Positions 54,600-64,000 of a stretch of DNA of 64,000 nucleotides are shown one piece after another (the first letter of the stretch is position 1; each line of letters opens with the position of its first letter). The DNA lies in NCBI RefSeq assembly GCF_000471905.2, contig NW_006498102.1:1314161-1378160 (forward strand), in the 5' to 3' direction. Below the pieces are notes generated by a model, which searched no databases, was not told where the DNA came from, and saw nothing but the letters and a program-made list of their open reading frames with translations. The position numbers were made by a program, and so were the translations under genes. The DNA is from Amborella trichopoda (lineage: Eukaryota > Streptophyta > Magnoliopsida > Amborellales > Amborellaceae).

Positions 54600-55480
54600 T
54601 CCCTTCCCTAAACTGTCGAGGAACAACTTTCCTTTGGTATGCCCTCTCGATTCTACTCTAGTAAGCAACAATATTTTGTGTTGCTCGTAGTCGTCTTTCA
54701 TCCAAATTAACGAGGGCAGCGATCCGTGCTTCGAACTTTTGTTCCTCATATGAATCTTTATTAATAAGCACTCGGAGAGACAGTATCTCAACTTCAATGG
54801 GTAACACTGCTTCCATACCACACACCAATGAGTACGGGGTCATGCTAGTGGGAGTCTTTTCAGTTGTCTGGTAGGCCCATAGCGCGTCATTTAGCTTTTC
54901 GTGTCAATCTTTGCCACCTTCCATTATTCTATCTATAATTCTGTGAAGTCCTTTGTTTGTAGCCTTTGCTTGTCCATTTCCTTGAGGGTAGTAACGTGTG
55001 GAGAATTTTATCCCAAACTGTTTGCACACCTTAGAGACCTTTTCATTTTTGAGATTGGATCCATTGTCAGTAATGATTGACTCAGGAGCACTGAACCTTA
55101 ATACAATATTGCTCTTTATGAAATTGGTAACATGTTGTCCCTTAATTTTGATAAATGATGTCGACTCTACCCATTTGGTGAAGTACTCTACAGCTGTTAA
55201 TATAAAACGGTGGCCATTTGAGGCTTTCGATGAGATCATTTCGATGATATAAAGACCCCACATGACAAAGGGCCATACAGAGGATGTTGAGTTGAGTGGT
55301 ACGGATGGTGCATGGAAGAGGTCTCCATAAAGCTAACATTTGGGACACCTCTTTATGAACTTCCAACAATCTTCAGCCATGGTGGTTTAGTAATAGCCTT
55401 GACGCCTGATTTTTTAAGCTAAGGCGGTTGTGCCAAAATGACCTCCTTCATTGTGTAACTCTGTTAGTACTTGGTCGATT
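54600..55480 (-). pseudogene. Gypsy integrase (decayed)
   Basis: The - strand carries the zinc-binding His-Asn-Glu-Gly-Gly-His-Phe-Gly...Arg-Cys-Pro-Lys-Cys region near 55430-55330. Next are the core with Trp-Gly-Leu-Tyr-Ile-Ile, Phe-Ile-Leu-Thr-Ala-Val-Glu-Tyr-Phe-Thr-Lys-Trp-Val-Glu, Ile-Ile-Thr-Asp-Asn-Gly-Ser (second catalytic Asp) and Tyr-Pro-Gln-Gly-Asn-Gly-Gln-Ala. The C-terminal part with Thr-Pro-Tyr-Ser-Leu-Val-Cys-Gly-Met-Glu-Ala-Val-Leu-Pro is near 54830. The first core Asp appears replaced (Tyr in Gly-Leu-Tyr-Ile), and the catalytic Glu after Gly-Gln-Ala reads Lys-Ala-Thr-Asn. Confidence 0.85.
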
Positions 55481-56034
55481 TCTAGCTGATCAAGACACCG
55501 TAGAATGATGCCATTAAAGGACTTTTTGAACATGAGATCTCATCTTACTAAGAATCCCATAGAAAACCTTCGAAGGGCTTCTTTATACTTTTTGGTGGCT
55601 CCTTCAGGATATAACTCATCTTTTAGCTAGAACAAAACATCGTGTAACCATGGTTTTGCATTAACTAACGCATCTGAAGCCACGAGAGACACTTCCCCAT
55701 CGTTCTCATTTTCTTGCTCTATTTCTTCTTCGATCCTTGGTAGGGAAGGATCATGTTTGTTCTTGATATAGAATGGCAACATGTTGATTTCTGGAGGAAT
55801 ATCAATCATTGACGCAAGGGTCGCAAGGGCATCGGTAAACCGATTATTTTCCCTAGTTACATGCTGAAGGTGATTTTCTTGAAATATGGGATCATCTTTT
55901 CCACCTTTTCTTGATAGGGCTTGAGTTCTTCTTTCACCTTCTAAAACCGTTGAACTTGATTTATGATGAGTAAGGAGTCACTAATCACTTGTAATTGTTG
56001 GATTTTCATTCCAATAGAGTTCTCAAGCCGGCTA

Positions 56035-56335
56035 TCAAGCGTCATATTCAGCAACGTTATTAGTACATGAGAAATTCGATCTGATGGCTGTTGGCATTAG
56101 AATCTTCTCAAGTGAGCATAATATGACTCTTATACCTGACCCGTATTCATTCCTTGCACCATCGAAGTATAGCTCCCAAATTGATTCCTCAATTGTGAAG
56201 AGGTTCTCATCAGGGAGATCCGTGTTGACGGGAGTGCTATCTGACGGTGCGCGTTCAACAAAGTGGTCAGCAATGACTTGTCCTTTGATCGATTTTTTAG
56301 TAACATTTTTTATCTCGAACTCGCTCAATAGCATT
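56035..56335 (-). pseudogene. Gypsy second RNase H domain (plant Tat type)
   Basis: The - strand reads Trp-Glu-Leu-Tyr-Phe-Asp-Gly-Ala-Arg-Asn, then Gly-Ser-Gly-Ile-Arg-Val, and ends Cys-Thr-Asn-Asn-Val-Ala-Glu-Tyr. This archaeal-like RNase H, placed after the ordinary RT-RNase H, is a known mark of the Tat lineage of Ty3/Gypsy elements. Confidence 0.8.
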
Positions 56336-57420
56336 CTTTACTTCGCTAAACGTCCGTTCAGGACTAGTCTCTCTAATAAGTACTTGAGTGGGTCTATTTT
56401 AGAGATGAGCCTGACTGAATGAGATAAGACATAGTGTCTTAACTTCTACATGGCCCACACAAGCATCAAGCAATACTTCTCCACATCTGTGTATCTTGTC
56501 TCACAATCCACCATAGTCTTACTGGTGTAGTATATCGTTTGTTCTTTTCCATGTTCATCGTATTGTCCTAACATTGCCCCCATGGTCTTGTCTCTTACTG
56601 ACATGTATAGGACCATGAGTTTGTCTGGACTAGAAGGAGTAAGGATGGGAGGTTTAGTGAGGTACTCCTTGATTTGATCAAATGCTTCTTGGCACTCATT
56701 ATCCCATATGAATTGGGCATCTTTCTTGAGTAGTCTATTAAACGGTACGCACTTATCTACTAGCTGTGAGATGAAATGCCTTATGGCTTGTATGAGACCT
56801 TGCAGCCCACGGATTTCTCTGATGTTCCGGGGAGAGGGCATTTCAGTGATGGCTCGTATTTTGGATGGGTCCACCTCAATGCCTCTTTGACTTACTATAA
56901 AGCCTAGTAATTTGTCGGATTCAACCCTAAAGGCACATTTTTGTAGATTGAGTTTGAGTTGATGTTTCCGGAGCCTTTCGAAAATGGTTCACAGGTTGGT
57001 GAGATGATCAAGCCTGGTCTTCGACTTAACCAGAATGTCGTTCACATAGTTTTTCATGATGGTGTACATTAAGTTGTGGAAGATGCTAGTCATTGCCCGC
57101 TGATAAGTTGGTCTTACATTTTTTAGACTGAAGGGCATGACTTTGTAGTAGTAAGTTCCCCATTGCATTATGAATGAAGTTTTGGTCTGGTTGTAACATG
57201 AGAAGTCATCTATAAATGACAACATCTCGGGCCCCGCAGTGTTGTCGACAAAGGCATCTATATTTAGTAATGGAAAATTGTCCTTTGGGCATGCCTTGTT
57301 GAGGTCTCTGTAGTCAACACACATTCAGATCCTCCCGTCTTTCTGGGGTACGACCACTCTGTTGGCTAACCATTTTGAGTAATCAACGGGGTAATGAACT
57401 TCGCCTTGAAACGTTTATCG
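56336..57420 (-). pseudogene. Gypsy reverse transcriptase and first RNase H (decayed)
   Basis: It begins Val-Asp-Tyr-Arg-Asp-Leu-Asn-Lys-Ala-Cys-Pro-Lys-Asp near 57320. Then come Leu-Ser-Phe-Ile-Asp-Asp-Phe-Ser-Cys-Tyr-Asn-Gln, Pro-Phe-Ser-Leu-Lys-Asn-Val and Asn-Tyr-Val-Asn-Asp-Ile-Leu-Val-Lys-Ser near 57045. The usual Tyr-Val-Asp-Asp reads Tyr-Val-Asn-Asp. The connection and first RNase H follow at 56874-56446 with Phe-Ile-Trp-Asp-Asn-Glu-Cys-Gln-Glu-Ala-Phe and Tyr-Thr-Ser-Lys-Thr-Met. Confidence 0.87.
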
Positions 57421-58499
57421 ATTTCTTCCTTAATTTTGAGCTCAAGGTGGATCTTTTGACATCAAAGTTTCTGCCTTACAGGCTTTGCCCCTTTGTTGAA
57501 TATGAGGTGATGTTGCACCAATGTGGGATCTAGCCCTGACATATCATCGTATGACCAGGCGAAGACATCGTGATATTCCTTGAGAAAGGTAATCATATTT
57601 TCCCACTCTTCAGGAGATAGGGAGGTTCCAATCTTGGTTTAACCTTGGGTCCTTCTCAGTTCTTAGGTTTATGTCGATCGTCTCTTTGATGATAGTCGTT
57701 GAGTCACAATCGAACCTCATCTTGAATTGTTCAACATGGGAATTGAGTTCCTCAGGTTGAGGGATTTCTTCAGACTCTTGGATCTCTTGATCTTTGTCTT
57801 GGTCATCCAATTCATCATCTTGGGTATTGTGCTCCGTTATCGGGCTATCTTGAGTGTTCGCTATTTTTGAAATTCTTTTTCACTATTATCAGTTTTATCA
57901 TGTTTCGATTTTTCAACTGTTTTTGAAATAACACAAGAGGTGTCTCTTATGGGACTTGCCAGAGAAATGTTGGGAGCTGAACGCGCAGGGTGGTTACCAG
58001 GACTTGAAGGTGCCGTTGGTATGCTTCTAGCAATTCTCAAGATAGGGGAGTGATCGACTAATTCCGTTCCTGGGTTTGAATCGGTGGATGCCCACGCTTG
58101 ACTATGTTAGAGTCGATTGTGCATATGTTCAAATCCATGTCAACAAAAAAGTCTTCAATTCCCAGTTCTTGTGTGTAGTGAGATGTGAAAGAAGAGTTAT
58201 TCCCCATTGGGGATTCAAGGATCACCTTAGGCCGTATTGAAGGACAGGCATCGAGAGGATCGAGGCTTTGAATGCCTCCAGATACAAAGCCCCGATAACT
58301 TGAAGGCTTCATCCAACTTTGCACACCGGAGACCTCTTTGATCCCCGTTTTCAATTTTGGCTTCAAATGATTCAGAAATTGCCTCTGTTACGCTTTGCCC
58401 TGGTTAGAAGCCTTAGGAGTAGAGCATGTACCAAGCTTTGAGGGACTCGAAACCATATCGATGTTGACATTAGATAATGTCATCCATCGATGCAGAAGT

Positions 58500-59010
58500 T
58501 TACAAAATTTGAGGAACAGGGTCGCCGGCCTTTAGCCGTAAGGTGGCACAGTCGGCTTGTTCGAAGGAAGCGAGCGGGATATCTCCGAGCTCGACTCCTA
58601 CAGCTAGCTTTTCGTTATGTATACTAGGATTGAGAAAAGCAGGGGGTTCAGCACATACCTGTGCGACATCGTTTTTAGTTAGAAATTTGAGGCATTGATG
58701 GAGTGTAGAGGTGACCATGAGGTTTTCATGCAGCCACGGTCTTCCTAACAACTTGTTGAAAGAAGGTTTTATGTCATAGACATAAAACTTTATCACTTGG
58801 ACGGTAGGGCCAATCTGGAGTGTGAGAGGCAATATGCCTTCATCTTGTCTTTTGGTTCCGTCATATGCAGTGATTGTTAGTTGACATAGCTCGAAATCAT
58901 CCGGGCTTTTGCCTATCTACTTCACTGTTTTCAGAGGGCTTATGTTTAAGGATGCCCCGTTATCAACAAGCCCTCTTCTTATCTCATATCCTTACATGAA
59001 GATGGTGATC
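58500..59010 (-). pseudogene. Gypsy protease (decayed)
   Basis: The - strand reads Gly-Leu-Val-Asp-Asn-Gly-Ala-Ser-Leu-Asn-Ile near 58960, the aspartic-protease active site in Tat form. Leu-Thr-Leu-Gln-Ile-Gly-Pro, Phe-Tyr-Val-Tyr-Asp-Ile and Lys-Leu-Leu-Gly-Arg-Pro-Trp-Leu-His follow. A stop lies between the active site and the rest. Confidence 0.8.
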
Positions 59011-59816
59011 TGCAGAGGTTGGACGTGAAATCGGTTGAAGCTGATTGGGATGTTATCGTCTGTGAACATGATTAGTGTTGGTGCCATCAGCTGGTTGATC
59101 ATTCCGCACAACTCATCCGATTGTGTGTTGCTTGGGATGTGTATCTTGGCAAGGACCTTCTCGATCTGGGCTCTATGTGTTAGTGAATTGGCGAGTAACT
59201 CCAAGATGGAGATTTGAGCCTGGATCTTCCCGAGATGAGCTGGTAGATCGTAGGTGGTTGCAGATCCTTGAATTTCCTTCTTCAGCTCATGATCTACGAT
59301 CCCCTCTGGTTGTTTGGTTTTTGACGTATTTCTCATTCTTTCATCAAGAGCATCGACCATCAATTGAATAGGTTTGAACACTCGACCTCTTTGGGTTAAG
59401 GAGTCTACCTCGCCAGCTTAAAGCTCGATAAGGTCAGCCCTAGTAAGAGTAATGGGAGACTTTGGGGTATTGGCCCTTTGTTAACGCCTTTTCATTAGTC
59501 CTGACCATATCAATTTCTAGTTTGTCATCTTCATCATATCAGTCCCATTTGGGAAGGTTATCGAGGTTTGGAGATGAAGGGCTTCCTCTTAGGAGGCTCA
59601 AAAGATCTTATTCGGGTTCTTGAAAGTGATGATCACAAACCAATACGAACTGACTGAGATCCTCTTCTTCGTCTCCACACTCAATCATGTGAATAACAAC
59701 ATTCTCTTTCGAGTTGTCTTGAGCTCCCAGCTTTTCGATTGTTGTAACCATATTTTTAGGGAGAGGATTTGTGAAGATACCCATCTTTTGATTAGGCTCT
59801 TCGACATGTTAATTTC

Positions 59817-61411
59817 TTAGTGCGTCAGTGATGTCCCCCTATTGATTAACCCTTGAATAACCCATTTCAAATATATGCAGTTTTGAGTATCATGAGAATG
59901 GTTTTGATGCCATTTGCACCACCTGCTCTTATCCGTGACTTGAAATGGTGGTTCAGATGGTGGTGGAAGATAAACCATATTCTTAGCCAAGAGTAATTCC
60001 AACACTTTTTCTAATGGGTCTTTGAGAGGGGTGAAATTATCCTTTGGCCTTTGATTATTATTTTGAGCGTTGGCTCTAGGCTGACCCCTTCAATTTTGAT
60101 TCTGATTGTTGCGTTGAGCAGCTGAACCTTAGGCCAATCCGTTATTGACGATCTCATTAACCTGACCTGAAGCATTCCCCTTGTTTTTGTTATTATTATT
60201 TTGTGGAGCTGTAATCAGCTTGTTGTCAAGCTTGCTACTGAGGAGTGTCCCTCTGACCCTTTCATGTCGCTCCAGCCGCTCGATCATGGAGCCGAAAGAG
60301 TGGTGGATAAGACGTTGACTGAAGAAGGTCCTGTACTCGGGAGCAGCATTATCTAAGACTATGGAGATCTTGGTTGGATTTGTAAGTGGACATTTTATGA
60401 CCCACATTGCTGCCTCGTGGAATCAACCGATGAAATTCTCGAAGGATTCTCCTGAGCTTTGTTTTGTTGCACTGAGTTCGCCCATGGAGAGAGGTCTTGG
60501 AGTCGACTTACGGTAGTGAGAGACGAACAAGTTGAACATTTCATCTGGTGTGATGTGTGGTCGAGCGGACATTGTTCTCCAATGCCAGTTTAAGGCCTCA
60601 CCGGTCAATGTTTGTGAAAATATGGCCTTCAGGTGGTTAAGCATGCCTCGCAAAGCTCGAACGGAGAGGAGGTACGCGTTGATGTGAGTATCTGGATTGC
60701 TCTTCCAATTGAACTTATTTCTGAATTCTGGGATGACAAATCCCAAGGGAAGGTCTTCCATGCCTCCAAGGGTCTCATAAACATAAGCCTTCGGGGGTAG
60801 AATTTCATGCATGCCCATCCTTACACGCATATCCTGCATCGCTTTTAAGGTGCCTTCTTGTTGAGTATTTGGCATGACAGTAGGCCCACTGGTTGGTGGG
60901 TTCCTAAGCGTAGACTGATAAGTTGAAACTTGGGGTATATGTTGGCCTGCATGGGCTTGAGATTGATGAGCCGCAGTCACCAGGGTGGTTTGATATATTG
61001 GTGCTTGAGGGGCGTACTGCCCCATAGGTGTTGCCACATGTTGCGAAAATTGCACGGTTTATTGGACCTGATGAACCAGAGGGACCGATTGAAGAATCAG
61101 CTGACTAAGGGTTGACCAATACCAGTAACTTGGTTTGGGATCAACCTGTAAGCTGGGGCATGAAAAGTGTAACTTAAGTCAACTAGACTTTTAAGAACAG
61201 CTTGGACGCGTATCTCGCCTAATCGGTTTGAGTTGACACCTCTGCTTCGTACAGTGTTCAGGACATCATGAGTTGTACTATGGCGGCTCAACGTTGAGTT
61301 AGATCCCTTAGACCTATGTGGATCTTGGTTTTGAGATCGCTGCGCCTTAGAGTTATCTTGGTTCGAGTTACGAGAATTGGCTTTAGATGTTTCTCGATTT
61401 TCTTCTCTCAC
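59817..61411 (-). pseudogene. Gypsy gag (decayed)
   Basis: In order: a Ser/Asn/Arg-rich N-terminus (61411-61097); the capsid-like 210-codon segment (61055-60423) with Asp-Thr-His-Ile-Asn-Ala-Tyr and Leu-Thr-Gly-Glu-Ala-Leu-Asn-Trp and Ser-Phe-Glu-Asn-Phe-Ile; and 60407-60129 with Pro-Glu-Tyr-Arg-Thr-Phe-Phe. The zinc knuckle (60005-59817) reads Trp-Cys-Lys-Trp-His-Gln-Asn-His-Ser-His-Asp-Thr-Gln-Asn-Cys. Stops separate the parts. Gag forms the particle that packages element RNA. Confidence 0.87.
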
Positions 61412-62771
61412 TCGACTTCTACTTTGGTTGCCTAAAATCCCCTGTAGGACACCGCCTGGTCACACTCCCTGACTATTCAAGGTTTTTTGGGAGGAGTCAA
61501 CTTTTCGGGCCACACAGATCTCAAGATTAGGAGTGGATTCTTAGGACACTGCTTCTAATTCAAGACTTAGGCATTGGATAATGGATTGTCCTGAGGTCTG
61601 TCGATAACTCCAAGGGATTGCAGCATACTGATCCCTAGGTTTGGGCAAGTTAAGCTTAGAGTCGGCCGTGGAGCAGTCATCATGGTCGCCAAGAGTGATT
61701 GACATGGTGATTGCTTTTGGCTGGGTTCTAAAATCTTGACTTAGGTAAGTTCTAAACTCGACGACTTAGGGCAAACCTAGCCTGACACGAAGGGCAAAAA
61801 CCTTAGCTAAGACGTAGACTAAGACTAGACTAGAACCTAGACTCAATGGATTTTTGTTAAGACCCTGAACTAGGGTAAGCCTAGTCTAGCTATAGAGGCA
61901 ACTCTTAAGCTTAGACCTATGCTAGAACCTAGACTAAGATCTAGACTAGATGGCGCACGAGTCTCAGCTTGGACCAAGAGTGAGTCTAGGTTTGGAGGGG
62001 TAAGTAACCCTAATGTATTTTTTTTAATTTTTTTTTTATCTTTTTAATTTTGATGAAACACAGTTAAACTAAGCATGGTGAAAGCAAGGAAAATATGATT
62101 TCAGTCAAAATTAACAAACTAAAATAAAATCAAAAGGGAAGAAATATAACAGATCTGTTTGAAGAAAAATATTTTTTTTATATTTTTAAAAATTTTATTT
62201 TAGGTAAAAAATTGGTCAACAGGGAGCCAAAAGTCTCCAAAATGGGCCTATGAGGTCCCAAAAAATTTCTGGGACACTTGCATTTGGGCGACACGAACGG
62301 CACCAATGGTGTCGCCCTTGCAGGGTGGGCAACACGGTTAGTGTCGCCCAAAAAAAAGTTTTTTATATATTTTTATATTGTTAATATTAATGAAATAAGA
62401 CTACTTTAAACTTATAAGAAGCATGAAATAAAAATATTTATAATGAAATAAATTAAAATAAAGTAAAATAGAAAAGCCTAAATTGAACTGAAAAATATTT
62501 TTTTTGTATTTTTAAAAATTTTATTTTGATCTAAATATTGCTTTTCTTTAACAAAAGAGAGTACCCTAAAACATATCCACAAAGTTCCAGAGGTTTCTGA
62601 GACCTTTGAATTTGGGTGACACTGGGAGTGTCGCCTAGAAAAAGCAGGGTTTCAGAGCATTGAAACCCTGGATTCGAGTCAGCACCGAATTTTAAGACCT
62701 TTTGTGATTGAAAATAGTGAAAAAGAGTGAATAAAAATTGTATTTTGAAGCTTGGATCAAGCTCGAAATAG
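61412..62771 (-). other. Gypsy 5' untranslated leader
   Basis: Sequence between the primer-binding site and gag. It contains a run of degenerate CTAGACTAAG/CTTAGTCTAG-like words at about 61730-61990 and a GTGTCGCCC-rich patch at 62310-62350. No open frame of note. Confidence 0.6.
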
Positions 62772-62790
62772 CCTCACAGTGGGTACCAAA
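62772..62790 (-). promoter_or_regulatory. Primer-binding site of the Gypsy element
   Basis: Directly inside the 5' LTR (one base spacer), the - strand reads TTTGGTACCCACTGTGAGG. Position and form suit a tRNA primer site of plant Tat-type elements, which often read TTGGCGCC...TGTGGGG. The tRNA was not identified. Confidence 0.6.
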
Positions 62791-62791
62791 C

Positions 62792-63600
62792 TGTTTACGA
62801 TGAAATCTAACAAATCTTTCGATGAAGATATATCGAATTTTAACACCTTAAACTAATTAGAAAGATGTAAATAAAGTGGTAGAGAAAGTGGACGTATCGA
62901 ATTTAGATATGAGGTCAGATTTGCCCAAAAGCTAGCAGATCTATTCTCAGATCTGTGGCAGAGCCAGAATGATCCAAAGCATTAAAATACGATATTTAAG
63001 ACAAGTTAACATATCAAAAATAAATAAAAGAAGCAAAACAGTAAAAAAAAATAAGAAAGAGAGAAGAAGAAATAATACCAAATCGGGCCGGATGGCCCGG
63101 GATTCCTGAACCTTCGATGGCTCACTCATATCAGAACCGGTCATCTTTGCCACTCTGATTCGGATGTTGACCAGCAGATCTTTGGTGTAAATCTAGGGTT
63201 GTTGTGCCCTAACTCTAGTTTTGACCTAGGATTTTTATGCCTTAGGTCTAGATTTTCTCAGTCTTGGGGTAGGACTTCAGGAGGCTAGGGTATCAATCTT
63301 CTCTAGGGTTTTCAATCTAGAGATTTTCCAAGGCTATTGGTTTTTTTAGGGTCTGGAGGAGAATTTTCTTGGTTTTCTAAAAGTTTTGTGATCTCTAGAT
63401 GTTGAATATGAATTATGAGATTTTCTCTAATTTTTTGAGATTTTTCCTAAATTTTTAGGAATTTTCTAAGGTTTTTTCTTATTCTTGGTATTTTTTGTAA
63501 TTTTTTTAATTTTAGAAATTTCTAAGGTTTTTTTGTCTTTTTTTCTCTCTCCTTTTGAGTTAGGGAGATGGGGTATTTATAAGATTCAATTGTTGATTTT
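62792..63600 (-). mobile_element. 5' LTR of the Gypsy element, truncated
   Basis: The right boundary in the window should lie near 63990 if the LTR were the full ~1200 bp. Similarity to 50656-51851 stops near 63600, after GATTCAATTG. The missing ~390 bp on the outer side is replaced by other repeats, including a hairpin element, so the element's outer target duplication cannot be seen. Confidence 0.85.
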
Positions 63601-63689
63601 TCTTAAATTGTTTGGTGATCTCTCTACGACTTAAAAAGTCATGGGAATAATTATTCGACTCCTACTTAAATTCCAAATCAAAATTGAAA

Positions 63690-63925
63690 AATTGTTTCAT
63701 GCAAGGCGAACCGCATGACTACATATGTAGTCCAAAAACTGTAAAGCATCAATCTTAAAGATGGATGCAAGTAGGCGTTCCATCTAAAAACAATGGAAAC
63801 CAACGGTCCAAATGTTATCTTACTAGAAACAAAATTTATCTCAAAAATAGATTTCTAGTAATAGGCCCGCATTTCTACATATAAGAGCTTGGTTACCTAT
63901 AAACCGGGTCCTTAAATTCCATACC
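63690..63925. mobile_element. Second copy of the hairpin-bearing miniature element (HP2)
   Basis: It matches 5233-5480 in the same order: AATTGTTT-ATGCA, ACCGCA, TAAAGCATC-ATC, TAAAGATGGATGCAA, GTCCATCTAAAAACAA-like words, AACGGTC-AAATGTT and GCCCGCATTTCTACA. It is more decayed; the first and third stems are broken by substitutions. Confidence 0.7.
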
Positions 63926-63971
63926 AAATAATCCCACATAAGACACCGCTTCTAAATCACTTCACCCACCC

Positions 63972-63994
63972 CCTCTCTCTCTCTCTCTCTCTCT
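63972..63994. repeat. (CT)n microsatellite
   Basis: A pure CT dinucleotide run at the window edge. Confidence 0.95.
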
Positions 63995-64000
63995 GACATG

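Overview
This is nuclear DNA from a flowering plant. The evidence is a chloroplast RNA-splicing protein gene split by GT-AG introns, plant L1-type and RTE-type LINEs, Copia and Ty3/Gypsy (Tat-like) LTR retrotransposons, hAT and Mutator-type miniature transposons, low GC and CT/AT microsatellites. The species cannot be read from the sequence. The two introns of more than 7 kb and the abundant LINEs suggest a medium or large genome.

The window holds one convincing host gene. It is on the + strand, 16427-36436, in 11 exons that join in frame into 826 codons. It encodes a three-CRM-domain protein of the CFM3 type, a facilitator of organellar group II intron splicing. Intron 1 (17216-24901, 7.7 kb) and intron 4 (26383-33764, 7.4 kb) are swollen by transposons. 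Intron 1 carries an RTE LINE tail and a small Mutator-type element that was itself split by an antisense L1 LINE. Intron 4 carries a decayed antisense Copia element interrupted by a GATTC-rich insertion. The last exons (8, 9, 10) look like recent tandem duplicates encoding an acidic Ser-Trp-Glu-Ser repeat.

Layout: 1-6320 is a nest of small DNA transposons, several with target-site duplications (TSDs) readable by eye. 6597-15450 is an RTE tail followed by an antisense L1 LINE, split at 8498-11876 by a second insertion that contains a 57-bp minisatellite. 15451-16426 is the 5' flank of the gene, and 16427-37150 is the gene. 38003-41038 holds a long-inverted-repeat element with TTACGGTAA motifs, a Mutator-type element inserted into its own relative, and a 200-bp foldback element. 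41057-45760 is a third antisense L1 LINE. 46513-47726 is a solo LTR with a perfect 5-bp TSD, beside a gag fragment. 50656-63600 is a Tat-lineage Ty3/Gypsy element on the - strand, with a variable tandem array between integrase and the 3' LTR; its 5' LTR is cut short by a hairpin-bearing element.

None of the retroelements has an intact reading frame. All three large elements whose RT motif was checked for decay, except LINE-3, carry Asp-to-Asn changes in the catalytic motif. I saw no tRNA, rRNA, CRISPR array or second host gene. The most unusual content is the nested transposon stratigraphy, the repeated use of one miniature-element terminus as an insertion target, and the triplicated exon of the CRM gene.
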